This document shows positions 8,895 to 17,272 of a DNA stretch of 64,000 nucleotides, one piece after another. The notes under the pieces were generated by a model. It searched no databases and was not told the origin of the DNA. It worked only from the letters and a program-made list of their open reading frames with translations. The position numbers and the translations under genes were made by a program. This stretch comes from Parundibacterium terreum (GTDB lineage: Bacteria; Pseudomonadota; Gammaproteobacteria; Burkholderiales; Burkholderiaceae_D), in contig NZ_BMED01000002.1 of the NCBI RefSeq assembly GCF_014636315.1, positions 868,001-932,000 on the forward strand. Direction: 5' to 3'. Each line of letters begins with the position of its first letter. Positions within the stretch are counted from its first letter, which is position 1.

Positions 8895-9802
8895 GCAGCC
8901 AGTTCCGCAATCAGAAATTCGACCAGGGTGCGCACCCGCAGCGGCAAGTGTCTGCGATGCGGGTATAGCAGGGTAAAAGGCCGCGAGCTGCCGCCAAATT
9001 TTTGCAAAACCTCCCGCAAGGAGCCGTCGCGCAATTGCTGCTCAACGACGAAGCGGTAGGTCTGGAACAGGCCTGCGCCATTGTTCACCAGCGTGGCGCC
9101 TGCAAGTATGTCGCCAGCACAGCTGTAGCCGCCGGCGGTCGGCATTTCTATCTGCTTGCCGTCATCGATAAACAACCAGGGAATATTGCGTCCGCTGCTA
9201 GGTAACTCGAACTGGATGCACTGATGCTGTTCCAGGTCCTCCAATTTTTTCGGCGTGCCGTGCCGCTTCAGGTAGGCCGGCGTGCCAACGACGACAAGCT
9301 CGGCGTCTTCCAGTTTGCGCGCAGTCATGCCGGAATCGGCGGGGGCGCGGCCCCGCACGGCAAGGTCGAAGCCTTCTTCGGCGAAGTCGATATTGCGGTT
9401 ATCAAGATGCACCTGCACTTCCACCAGCGGATACAGTTCGCGGAAGCGCGGCAACAGGGGGAGAACCCGGTAATGTCCATACGGAGTAGCCATGCTGATG
9501 CGTAATTTACCTGCAGGCACCAATTGCTCGCCAGTCAGCTGGCGCTCTGCATCCACCAGTTGCGACAAGGCATCCCTGCACTGCTCGAAATACAGCTTGC
9601 CGGATTCCGTCAAACGGATGTGCCGCGTGGTCCGTACAAACAGGCGCACTCCCATGCGTTCTTCCAGCCGGGATATCGAACGGCTAACCGCCGCCGGTGT
9701 CACCCCGGCCTGGGTCGCTGCAGCAGTAAAACTCTCCAGCTCGGCAGCGAGGCAAAACAGCTCAATGCTGCCTAATAATAAATCGTCAAATTGCCTTGTC
9801 AT
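8891..9802 (-). CDS. LysR-family transcriptional regulator
   Basis: A 303-residue LysR protein: helix-turn-helix around residues 20-45 (SFTAAATQAGVTPAAVSRSISRLEERMG), followed by the RTTRHIRLTESG wing and a ligand-binding domain with the RISMATPYGHYRVLPLLPRF start. Its 3' end overlaps the nitronate monooxygenase stop codon by four bases. It may regulate the MFS/nitronate monooxygenase genes or the downstream NTF2-like operon, which is transcribed divergently from it across 221 bases. Confidence 0.9.
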   Translation of the reverse strand: MTRQFDDLLLGSIELFCLAAELESFTAAATQAGVTPAAVSRSISRLEERMGVRLFVRTTRHIRLTESGKLYFEQCRDALSQLVDAERQLTGEQLVPAGKLRISMATPYGHYRVLPLLPRFRELYPLVEVQVHLDNRNIDFAEEGFDLAVRGRAPADSGMTARKLEDAELVVVGTPAYLKRHGTPKKLEDLEQHQCIQFELPSSGRNIPWLFIDDGKQIEMPTAGGYSCAGDILAGATLVNNGAGLFQTYRFVVEQQLRDGSLREVLQKFGGSSRPFTLLYPHRRHLPLRVRTLVEFLIAELAA

Positions 9803-10023
9803 ATCGGCTCCGGCAGGGATTCAGGTGAGTTGGAATATGTCGTCATGGTATCTCACATTCATTACATGGTGTATCAATTGAATTGCGCAGAACCGTATTT
9901 AAGCCAAATGGGGGCGGCAGTATATTACGTCCATGGGCGCAGCACCGCCGGCCCAAAAAGAACATCGACAATCCCCAAGCTTGTCCGTGCTTGCAAACCG
10001 AAATAAGGCGTCAGGAGTGAATC

Positions 10024-10410
10024 ATGGGATCAGAAAAACTTGCCGTGAAAGATAGACAAGAAATATTGCACATCATAGACAACTACTTCCAGGGAATCTG
10101 GGAGGGTGATGTGGCCGTGCTGCAATCCTGCTTCCATCCGGACACAGAATTATTCGGCGAAGTGCGCGGCCAGCCATATCGAAAACATCTTGCAGATTAT
10201 CTCGACGGCGTGGCGGCACGCAAGTCGCCGCAGGCAGCCGGTGAGGAATGCCGCATGCGGATAGTGTCCATTGACGTTAGCCACACTGTCGCGATGGCGA
10301 AGGTATCCGTCCCCATACTGGGCTTCAACTATGTTGACTATTTATCGCTGGTCAAACTGGATGAAGGCTGGCGCATTGTCAGCAAAGTTTTAAGCGATGT
10401 TCCGGCCTGA
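10024..10410 (+). CDS. NTF2-like (putative lumazine-binding) protein
   Basis: A 128-residue SnoaL/NTF2-fold protein of the Lumazine_bd_2 type: an N-terminal helix (EILHIIDNYFQGIWEGD), the turn with FHPDTELFG, then strands ending in YVDYLSLVKLDEGWRIVSKVL. Such proteins bind small hydrophobic ligands or act as isomerase-like enzymes; no catalytic set is obvious. It is the first of three closely packed genes (NTF2-like, tautomerase, DsbA-like), with AGGAG in front of its ATG. Confidence 0.8.
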   Translation: MGSEKLAVKDRQEILHIIDNYFQGIWEGDVAVLQSCFHPDTELFGEVRGQPYRKHLADYLDGVAARKSPQAAGEECRMRIVSIDVSHTVAMAKVSVPILGFNYVDYLSLVKLDEGWRIVSKVLSDVPA

Positions 10411-10446
10411 ACTGGACATCATCATTTCACTCTGAAAGGAAACATC

Positions 10447-10686
10447 ATGCCTTACATCAAAGTACAGATCACTCGCGAAAATGTCACCAGCGAACAAAAA
10501 CTGCAAATCATCCAGGGCGCAACCGACCTGATGGTCAACATCCTGAACAAGGACCCAGAAGCCACCTTCGTCGTGATCGAAGAAGTCGATACCGATAACT
10601 GGGGCGTCGCCGGCGAACAGGTAACCACGCTGCGCAAGCGCCAGGCAGAAGCAAAGAAACTGGCTGAAGCAAACAAGCCAAAGTAA
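10447..10686 (+). CDS. 4-oxalocrotonate tautomerase family protein
   Basis: A 79-residue tautomerase. The residue after the initiator Met is proline (MPYIKVQI), the catalytic base of this superfamily once Met is removed. The rest follows the short beta-alpha-beta subunit pattern, with VVIEEVDTDNWGVAGEQV as the second half; an extra charged C-terminal tail of about 14 residues is present. It probably catalyses keto-enol tautomerisation of a small acid. It sits 36 bases after the NTF2-like gene and 13 before the DsbA-family gene, so they are likely co-transcribed. Confidence 0.88.
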   Translation: MPYIKVQITRENVTSEQKLQIIQGATDLMVNILNKDPEATFVVIEEVDTDNWGVAGEQVTTLRKRQAEAKKLAEANKPK

Positions 10687-10699
10687 TCAAGGAAGAAAA

Positions 10700-11350
10700 A
10701 TGAAACTGATCTATGTAGCCGATCCCATGTGCTCCTGGTGCTATGGCTTTGGAAAAGAAATGACGGCGCTGCACGAACGCCACCCTGAACTGCCGCTGCA
10801 AATCGTCGTGGGCGGCCTGCGTGCAGGCGCCACCGATGTGCTGGACGAAGACGGCAAACAATTCCGCCTGCACCACTGGGCCAGGGTCGAGCAACTGAGC
10901 GGCCTGCCCTTCAACCGGGACGGTTTGATGGCACGCCAGGGCTTCGTGTACGACACCGAGCCGATCTGCCGCGCGGTAGTCGCTGCGCGCATCCTGGCGC
11001 CGCAAGCCGATCTGCTGGCAGTATTCCGCGCTTTGCAGCGGGCGTTTTATGTCAGCGCACTGGATACAACCAGCGGTGAAGTCCTGGCCGAAGTCGGTGC
11101 CACCGCGCTGACCGCAACCGGTTTTGCAGTGGATGCAGAGACTTTCCTGGCCACCTGGAAAGCGCAGGCAACAATCGATGCGGCCCGCGCCGACTTCGCA
11201 CTGGCACGTTCGATGGGAGTGAATAGTTTTCCTGCACTCTTCCTGGAAAACAAAGGAAAACTGCACCGGATTGGCGCAGGTTATGCACATGTAGATGTAC
11301 TAGAACAGGAATTGGCCCGCCTTTCCGCGCCCTCTTCCATTCCAGCGTAG
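10700..11350 (+). CDS. DsbA-family (FrnE-like) thioredoxin-fold protein
   Basis: A 216-residue cytoplasmic protein (no signal peptide) with the thioredoxin-like start MKLIYVADPMCSWCYGFG; the CSWC pair at residues 11-14 is the redox motif. The inserted helical domain and the C-terminal NSFPALFLENKGKL (cis-proline region) fit the DsbA/FrnE 2-hydroxychromene-isomerase-like group. It may act as a disulfide oxidoreductase or a glutathione-dependent isomerase. Last gene of the three-gene operon beginning at 10024. Confidence 0.88.
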   Translation: MKLIYVADPMCSWCYGFGKEMTALHERHPELPLQIVVGGLRAGATDVLDEDGKQFRLHHWARVEQLSGLPFNRDGLMARQGFVYDTEPICRAVVAARILAPQADLLAVFRALQRAFYVSALDTTSGEVLAEVGATALTATGFAVDAETFLATWKAQATIDAARADFALARSMGVNSFPALFLENKGKLHRIGAGYAHVDVLEQELARLSAPSSIPA

Positions 11351-11371
11351 TTGATAAAGCTGATAACACAG

Positions 11372-11399
11372 ATGGATATGGCTGGCCGGCCATATCCAT
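11372..11399. terminator. Bidirectional hairpin between convergent genes
   Basis: A perfect 11-bp stem (ATGGATATGGC at 11372-11382 and GCCATATCCAT at 11389-11399, 6-nt loop) lies between the convergent DsbA-family and chemoreceptor genes. No T-run, but position and strength suit a shared terminator. Confidence 0.5.
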
Positions 11400-11444
11400 G
11401 CAGTGCAAATTCAGCTTGCTACTGCTTGCTGCTGCTTGTTGCTA

Positions 11445-13115
11445 TCAGTAGCGGGTTCCAGCGACCTTCTTTGCCGTGACCTGTCCAGCCAATGCCGGAC
11501 GAGGGCTCGCCGCAATAACGGCAGCCTGCCTGTTGACGACGGCAAGGTGCAGTCCTGGAGACTGGTTGCTGTCCAGTTTAAAAATGCTGACCACTTGCGC
11601 CAGATGGGCGGCCTGATCCTGCAGCGACTGCGCTGCGCTGGCAGCTTCTTCCACCAGGGCGGCGTTTTGCTGTGTCACGGCGTCCATCTCGGCAATCGCA
11701 TCATTGACTTGCGATATCTCCCTGCCTTGCTCACGGCTGGCGACACTGATTTCACCCACGATGTCGGTCACGCGCTTGACGCTGTCAACCACGTCGCGCA
11801 TGGTATCGCCCGCCAGCTCCACGAGCCTGGTTCCGGCATCCACCTGCTGGACTGAATCCTCGATCAATACCTTGATTTCCTTTGCCGCTGCCGCTGAGCG
11901 CTGCGCCAGGTTGCGCACTTCACTCGCCACTACGGCAAAGCCGCGCCCTTGTTCGCCGGCGCGTGCAGCCTCTACGGCGGCATTCAGCGCAAGGATATTG
12001 GTTTGAAACGCGATGCCGTCAATCACGCTGATGATATCCACAATCTTTTTCGATGAACCGCTGATCGATCCCATGGTGTCTATCACCTGGCCGACCACGC
12101 TGCCGCTCTTTATCGCAACAGTAGAGGCATTCAAGGCCAGTTGATTCGCTTGCTGTGCGCTGTCCGAATTCTGTTTGACCGTGGACGTCAGCTCTGCCAT
12201 CGCAGACGCTGTTTTTTCCAGCGAGCCCGCCTGATGCTCAGTCCTGGAGGACAGGTCGAGATTGCCGGAAGCGATTTCTGACGAGCCGGTCGCAATGGAT
12301 TCAGCGCCGCCGCGTATCTCTGCGACGGTCTTGGTCAGGTTATCGCGCATGGCCTTGATGGAAAACAGCAGGCTGCTCTGATCATTTCTCCTGGTTTCTA
12401 TATTCATTGCCAGATTACCCTTGGCAATTTCTCCGGCAATCTCGGACGCGTATTGCGGCTCGCCGCCCAGTTGATTGACCAGGCCTTTGGTAATCACATA
12501 GCCAACAGCAATGCCGACCAGTATGGAAACAATCGCGAAGCAGAGTATCAGCACCAGTGATTGGCTGAAGATATTGCTGGATGCCTGGTTCGCTGCCGCC
12601 ACGTCGGCCTTGACGGACTTCAGCAGCACATCGATATCGATGACGATCTGATGCCGCAAGGGGCTGCATTCGGCCACCAGGAACACGCCGAATTCAGACA
12701 TCTTCCCTGCTTCGCGGTACAGGCGCGGGCGTTTCAACTCTTCGGCCATTTGCAGCAGGCCGACGCGGACCTTGTCAAAATTCTTGTCGCCCGCCATAAC
12801 CGGCATCAGCTTCTTCAGCGCCTCCAGGTAAATGGCCTTTTGTTCATCGACGAGCGTCAATTCCTTGGACGCGTCTTTATCATCGGTGAATACATAGGCG
12901 TTGCGTGCGGCCAGGCCAGTCTGGTCCAGCGCCTCACGCGCCACATACAGAGGTTCCAACTTTTCAGTCTCTACCTGATTCACATACTTCACCGTCTGTG
13001 AAATCGTATTGAGGCGAAACAGGGAGAAGCCGGCAACCAGGGAAATAAATAAAACCAGCACTCCAAAACCGAGGCTGAGGCGGGTGCCAATACCTAATTT
13101 GTCGAACGCATGCAT
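11445..13115 (-). CDS. Methyl-accepting chemotaxis protein
   Basis: A 556-residue Tar-like chemoreceptor: first membrane segment at residues 12-32, a periplasmic helical sensor domain to about 185, second membrane segment near 187-210, HAMP, then the long cytoplasmic coiled coil. The signalling tip ([33 protein letters not shown], residues broken here only for description) is fully conserved. The C-terminus lacks a CheR-binding pentapeptide. It should report a ligand to CheA/CheW. Upstream is a striking array of 11-bp-phased motifs and a TAGAAT -10 candidate at 13203-13208, suggesting control by an OmpR/PhoB-type response regulator. Confidence 0.93.
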   Translation of the reverse strand: MHAFDKLGIGTRLSLGFGVLVLFISLVAGFSLFRLNTISQTVKYVNQVETEKLEPLYVAREALDQTGLAARNAYVFTDDKDASKELTLVDEQKAIYLEALKKLMPVMAGDKNFDKVRVGLLQMAEELKRPRLYREAGKMSEFGVFLVAECSPLRHQIVIDIDVLLKSVKADVAAANQASSNIFSQSLVLILCFAIVSILVGIAVGYVITKGLVNQLGGEPQYASEIAGEIAKGNLAMNIETRRNDQSSLLFSIKAMRDNLTKTVAEIRGGAESIATGSSEIASGNLDLSSRTEHQAGSLEKTASAMAELTSTVKQNSDSAQQANQLALNASTVAIKSGSVVGQVIDTMGSISGSSKKIVDIISVIDGIAFQTNILALNAAVEAARAGEQGRGFAVVASEVRNLAQRSAAAAKEIKVLIEDSVQQVDAGTRLVELAGDTMRDVVDSVKRVTDIVGEISVASREQGREISQVNDAIAEMDAVTQQNAALVEEAASAAQSLQDQAAHLAQVVSIFKLDSNQSPGLHLAVVNRQAAVIAASPRPALAGQVTAKKVAGTRY

Positions 13116-13218
13116 GAATTTTTCCTGAATAAATACAACGATGTCAGAGCCTCGGATGAGCTCTGTTTTTTACGGCCATTTTTAAATGGCACTCGCGCCA
13201 AAATTCTATCCAGCGCTT

Positions 13219-13293
13219 ATGCAACACAGGCATGTAACGCCTATGCCACTCCTACGTCACCTCTGCATCACTTTCATGTCACACAAATGTCAC
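13219..13293. promoter_or_regulatory. Seven-unit 11-bp-phased operator array
   Basis: Seven related 7-mers start at 13219, 13232, 13243, 13254, 13265, 13276 and 13287, i.e. spaced 13 then five times 11... 11 bp: ATGCAAC, ATGTAAC, ATGCCAC, ACGTCAC, GCATCAC, ATGTCAC, ATGTCAC. Half-sites repeated every 11 bp are typical of OmpR/PhoB-family response regulators; the TGTCAC core resembles a Pho box half-site. The array ends ten bases from a TAGAAT hexamer (minus strand, 13203-13208) that would serve the chemoreceptor gene. Confidence 0.55.
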
Positions 13294-13438
13294 ATAGAAT
13301 CAAATCAGCGCACGCTTATACACGGGCACTTCAATGGCCCGCATTACAGCACGGCCACTGAAAAAAAACATCGGGTATTTAACCATCATTAACAGTGTGA
13401 TTCTTCTAAAACGCAGATTTAAAGGCAGCAATGCAAAG

Positions 13439-13480
13439 GCAGTGCATCTGCTCACCAAGAAGGGGAGCGGATGCACTGCC
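13439..13480. other. Strong hairpin in the 424-base gap before the OYE fusion
   Basis: The gap 13116-13539 contains no credible gene. Besides the operator array it has a 16-bp near-perfect stem (arms 13439-13454 and 13465-13480, one G-T pair, 10-nt loop). It lies 60 bases past the stop codon of the minus-strand fusion gene, so it may end that transcript; there is no long T-run. Confidence 0.4.
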
Positions 13481-13539
13481 AGGGACAGCATTGATACCGC
13501 TAAATCAGCTTCTCGAAGGACGCTGCGATGCCATTTTAT

Positions 13540-15528
13540 TTACATGGCAAATTTAACCACGCTCTTGCCGGGGCCATGACCGGTCTTGTTGCGCTCTATC
13601 GCGGCGGCAGCGTCTGCAAGCTCCACTACTTCAGCGATCCTGGCTTTCAACTCGCCTTGTGCGACCAAGGCAGCCAGCTCGGCAAGCTGCCTGGAGTCAG
13701 GCCTCATCTGGAACCAGATGCCCCGCTTGCCGGCAGGCGCAACGGCTGTAATCTCCGGTGCGGCAGTGCTGACGATGCGGCCGCCGGCGGCGAGCAATTG
13801 CCAGGAATTGGCCAGTACAGAACTGCCCACCAGGTCGAGCACCAGGTCTATGTTTTCTGCACTCGCCCAAAAAGACTCGCTGCGGTAGTCGATTACTTGA
13901 TGAGCACCCAGCTCTTTCAGGTAATCCACATTGGCCAATTGCGCCGTGCCTATGACATGCGCGCCTGCACGCCGCGCTAGCTGAACCGCAAAGCCGCCTA
14001 CTCCGCCGGCTGCGCCGTGGATCAATACACGCTGCCCTGGTTTCAACTCACCCGCTTCAAACAAGGCCTGCCAGGCAGTCAGCGCGGCCACAGGGATTGC
14101 CGCCGCCTGCAACTCACTCAGCCCCGCTGGAATCAGTGCCAATTTTTCTGCAGAGATTGCAACACGGTCGGCATAGGCGCCGAGTGCGCCCATCGCACCC
14201 ATTACACGGTCACCGGGCTTGAACTGCGCGACATCCGCACTAACTGATACAATCTCTCCAGCCAGCTCTATGCCCAGTGTGGCCGGCAGGCTCAGTGGAA
14301 AAACGCTTTGCAGCATGCCGTCGCGTATTTTCCAGTCCAGGCCATTGATGCCGGCGGCGTGTACCGCAACGATCACTTCTCCGGCGGCTGGCTTTGGTTC
14401 TGCAATCGCATCAAGCTGAACGGCTTGCTCGCCACCATAGGAATGTATGCGGAGTGCGCGCTTCACGCTGCCTTCCAGAGTGGGGTAATCGATATACCCT
14501 TCCGTGCCGGGCGAAAAGAAGGTGTTGCGGTCCGGAGTATTCAGCGGCGCATCCAGCATAAAGCGTTTTGCCAGATCGGGGTTGGCCAGATACAGGCTGC
14601 CGAATACCGCGGCATCGGCATGGCCTGAGCTGATTAATGTTTCTGCGGATTTTTTGTCGAGTCCGCCACCCTGCAGGTAAGCGCCGCCGAATAGCGGGCG
14701 CAGCAGTGCGTGATAGTCGAAGCCTGCTTTGTACAACGCCACGTGCAGATAAGCCAGCTTGAGCGGCGCGAGTTGCTGCACCAGATAGCGATAGGTTTCC
14801 TGCGGTGCGGCATCACTGATGTCGTTGAAGTTCATCTCAGGCGCGATCTTGATACCCACCCTGTCGCCGCCCGCTTCCGCCACCATCGCCGCCAGCACTT
14901 CCAGGATGAAGCGTGCACGATTGGCGAGCGAGCCTCCGTACTGGTCACTGCGCTGGTTGGTCGAGGATGACAGAAATTGCTCAGGCAAATAACCGGAAGC
15001 AGCATGCAACTCTACACCGTCAAAACCGGCCTCCAGTGCGTGCCGCGTGGCCAGGCGATATTCTTCAATCACGCCCGCCACCTCTGCTGTTTGCAATGCG
15101 CGCGGCATCTCCATTTGCAGGGGACCGCTTGCGGTGAATACGCTGCCCGCAGGTAGAACCGCGGAAGGTGCCACCGGCGTGGCTTCGCCCGGCAACAGGC
15201 TGCGATGCGAGATGCGGCCGGTATGCATGATCTGCAGGAAGATGCGGCTGCCTTTTTGATGCACGGCATCAGTAATCGCGCGCCATGCCTGGACTTGCGC
15301 CGCAGTGTGTATGCCCGGCGTGCGCACATAGCCTTTGCCCATAGGCGAAGGCTGCGTGCCTTCGGTGATGATCAGGCCCGCATCGGCCCGTTGTGCATAG
15401 TAAATAACGGCAGAGTCGGACGGTACGCCGCTAATGTCGTCAGCACGCGAACGCGTCATTGGCGACATCACCAGGCGGTTGCGCAAGCTATAACCGCCGA
15501 GTTGCAGGGGTGTAAATAAAGGGTTCAT
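13540..15528 (-). CDS. Fusion of Old Yellow Enzyme and zinc-less MDR quinone reductase
   Basis: A 662-residue two-domain enzyme. Residues 1 to about 355 are an Old Yellow Enzyme (NemA/alkene-reductase type): MNPLFTPLQLGGYSLRNRLVMSPMTRSRA at the start, HTGRISH, ELHAASGYLPEQFLSS with the catalytic region, and NRARFILEVL. Residues from about 372 are a medium-chain quinone oxidoreductase: GEVIVAVHAAGINGLDWKIRDG, LGIELAGEIV, and the NAD(P)H motif IHGAAGGVGGFAVQLA. No zinc ligands are seen. Both halves look complete and reduce activated alkenes or quinones, so the fusion may channel an enone substrate. The ATG at 15528 was chosen because the OYE fold starts there; an upstream TTG/ATG frame would add 27 unrelated residues. 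A divergent LysR gene lies next to it. Confidence 0.88.
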   Translation of the reverse strand: MNPLFTPLQLGGYSLRNRLVMSPMTRSRADDISGVPSDSAVIYYAQRADAGLIITEGTQPSPMGKGYVRTPGIHTAAQVQAWRAITDAVHQKGSRIFLQIMHTGRISHRSLLPGEATPVAPSAVLPAGSVFTASGPLQMEMPRALQTAEVAGVIEEYRLATRHALEAGFDGVELHAASGYLPEQFLSSSTNQRSDQYGGSLANRARFILEVLAAMVAEAGGDRVGIKIAPEMNFNDISDAAPQETYRYLVQQLAPLKLAYLHVALYKAGFDYHALLRPLFGGAYLQGGGLDKKSAETLISSGHADAAVFGSLYLANPDLAKRFMLDAPLNTPDRNTFFSPGTEGYIDYPTLEGSVKRALRIHSYGGEQAVQLDAIAEPKPAAGEVIVAVHAAGINGLDWKIRDGMLQSVFPLSLPATLGIELAGEIVSVSADVAQFKPGDRVMGAMGALGAYADRVAISAEKLALIPAGLSELQAAAIPVAALTAWQALFEAGELKPGQRVLIHGAAGGVGGFAVQLARRAGAHVIGTAQLANVDYLKELGAHQVIDYRSESFWASAENIDLVLDLVGSSVLANSWQLLAAGGRIVSTAAPEITAVAPAGKRGIWFQMRPDSRQLAELAALVAQGELKARIAEVVELADAAAAIERNKTGHGPGKSVVKFAM

Positions 15529-15555
15529 GACGGGTTTCCTATTTGGTTTAGACAG

Positions 15556-15637
15556 GTTCCATACTATATTGCTCCCCATTTGGAATAAATACGTATAATT
15601 GAGAAACACTGATCCAAAAATGGAACAATCAATGGGG
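15556..15637. promoter_or_regulatory. Candidate LysR operator between OYE fusion and LysR gene
   Basis: The 128-base divergent gap carries two inverted pairs: GTTCCAT (15556-15562) with ATGGAAC (15620-15626), and CCCCATT (15574-15580) with AATGGGG (15631-15637). LysR proteins usually control the divergent neighbour through such sites. Assignment is tentative. Confidence 0.35.
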
Positions 15638-15656
15638 TAACTAAGGGAGCAACTAA

Positions 15657-16571
15657 ATGGAAGTCCTGAGCTTCATGCGTTTATTTGTTGAGGTAGCCAA
15701 GACCAAGAGTTTTCGGCGCGCCGCTGATGCACTGGACATGCCAAACTCCACCTTGTCACGCAATATTGCCCAACTGGAAAAAACCATAGGCCTGCGCCTG
15801 TTGCACCGTTCCACCCGCAAAGTGGAATTGACGGAAGCCGGCGAAGCCTATTTCCGGCGCTGCCAGAGCATAGTGGAAGAAGCCAGCATCGCGCATGAAG
15901 CCTTGCTCGACCTCGCGGAACGGCCTAGCGGAACCTTGCGCGTCTCCATGCCGGTCGATCTGGCGATGAGCTATCTGGCTCCCATCCTGAAAGATTTTGC
16001 CATCGCCTATCCGCTAATCCAGTTTGAGTTTGACGTTACGCCGCGGCGCGTCGATTTGCTGACGGAAGCCTTTGACCTCGCGATACGCATAGGCCCGCCG
16101 CCGACTGCGCCATCGATGCTGGTCGCGCGCCAAATCGCCGTCTTGCCGCGCTATCTGTATGCCGCACCCTCTTATCTGGATAGCGCACCGCCGCTGGCCC
16201 ATCCCGGTGACCTGGCCCGGCACGCGCTGTGCCTGGTCCAGGGCACAAGGCAGCAGGATATGCAAAACCTGAACCTGTACCGGGGCGAAGAACAATTCAG
16301 TGTTGAGATACAAACCCGCTTCCTGATGAATAGCGTAGGACTGAGCCGGGCGCTGGCAGTACAGGGAACGGGGATAGCAGTGCTGGATACCGAGATCGCA
16401 CGCGACGAAGTGGCATCACATAGGCTGCAGCGCGTGCTGCCGGAATGGAACCTGGCACCGGTGCAGGTGCACGCGATCACCGACACGCGTCTGCTGCCCG
16501 CCAGGACCAGGCTGTTTATCGATTTCCTGAAGGTGCGCCTGCATGCGCCATCAGCAAAGGACAGCCGCTAG
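15657..16571 (+). CDS. LysR-family transcriptional regulator
   Basis: A 304-residue LysR regulator: helix-turn-helix near residues 18-40 (SFRRAADALDMPNSTLSRNIAQLEKTIG), wing with RSTRKVELTEAGEAYF, and an effector domain starting GTLRVSMPVDLAMSYLAP. It is divergent from the OYE-quinone reductase fusion gene, the classic arrangement for a LysR regulator and its target, so it is probably that gene's regulator and responds to an electrophile or quinone-like substrate (inference). Confidence 0.92.
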   Translation: MEVLSFMRLFVEVAKTKSFRRAADALDMPNSTLSRNIAQLEKTIGLRLLHRSTRKVELTEAGEAYFRRCQSIVEEASIAHEALLDLAERPSGTLRVSMPVDLAMSYLAPILKDFAIAYPLIQFEFDVTPRRVDLLTEAFDLAIRIGPPPTAPSMLVARQIAVLPRYLYAAPSYLDSAPPLAHPGDLARHALCLVQGTRQQDMQNLNLYRGEEQFSVEIQTRFLMNSVGLSRALAVQGTGIAVLDTEIARDEVASHRLQRVLPEWNLAPVQVHAITDTRLLPARTRLFIDFLKVRLHAPSAKDSR

Positions 16572-16667
16572 CTGGCATAATGCCCGATAGCACCAGAAAC
16601 GCGGGCCGCTTCACCGGCTAGCTAGGTGAGAGCCACAATCTTTTTTCCACCACCAGGGGACACAGCG

Positions 16668-17204
16668 ATGAACATACTGACGACAGAACGCCTGCGGCTG
16701 GAACCGATCAGCGACAAGCATTTCGAAGGCCTGCATATCTTGAACAGAGATCCGGCCGTGATGCGTTACATCACCGGCAAACCCGATACGCCAGAAGACA
16801 CACAACTGATGATAGACCGGGTCAAGGCGCGCTGGATAGAGTATGGATTTTCCTGGTGGTGCTTTATCGAACTGGAGACCAATGAGATCATCGGCGCCGG
16901 CTGCATACAGCATCTGGGCCGTGATCCCAAGAACCCGCTGGAAACCGGCTGGCGCCTGCGGCAGGACAAATGGGGCCAGGGCTATGCATCAGAAGCGGCG
17001 CGTTGTATGGCCACCTTTGCGTTTGATACGCTGGAGGCGCCGCTACTGTGCGCCGTATGCCATACCGACAACCATGATTCGGCACGCGTCATGCAGCGTC
17101 TGGGCATGCACTACAAGGGTGTGGAACGCTGGTACGACATGGATACTTCTGTGTACGAGATGACGCGCGCGCAGTGGTTCGAGCATCTCGCAAAAATCAA
17201 ATAG
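16668..17204 (+). CDS. GNAT N-acetyltransferase, RimJ/RimL-like
   Basis: A 178-residue GNAT protein of the Acetyltransf_3 type: TERLRLEPISDKHFEGL at the start, ETGWRLRQDKWGQGYASEAARCMATFAF forming the acetyl-CoA binding loop and helix, and HTDNHDSARVMQRLGM, the usual C-terminal motif. It acetylates an amino group on a protein or small molecule; the substrate is unknown. The ATG at 16668 was chosen because the family begins right there; an upstream GTG at 16626 would add 14 unrelated residues. Confidence 0.88.
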   Translation: MNILTTERLRLEPISDKHFEGLHILNRDPAVMRYITGKPDTPEDTQLMIDRVKARWIEYGFSWWCFIELETNEIIGAGCIQHLGRDPKNPLETGWRLRQDKWGQGYASEAARCMATFAFDTLEAPLLCAVCHTDNHDSARVMQRLGMHYKGVERWYDMDTSVYEMTRAQWFEHLAKIK

Positions 17205-17211
17205 CAATCAC

Positions 17212-17256
17212 AAAAAAGCCGGCTCGGAATGCTCGCTGCAACGGGTCGGTTTTTTC
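17212..17256. terminator. Rho-independent terminator
   Basis: A stem of GCCGGCTCG (17218-17226) and CGGGTCGGT (17242-17250), fully paired with some G-T pairs, is flanked by six A on the left and a T-run on the right. It follows the GNAT stop codon and precedes the end of the convergent hydrolase gene, so it can serve both. Confidence 0.7.
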
Positions 17257-17272
17257 ATTTACGTCAGATAGC

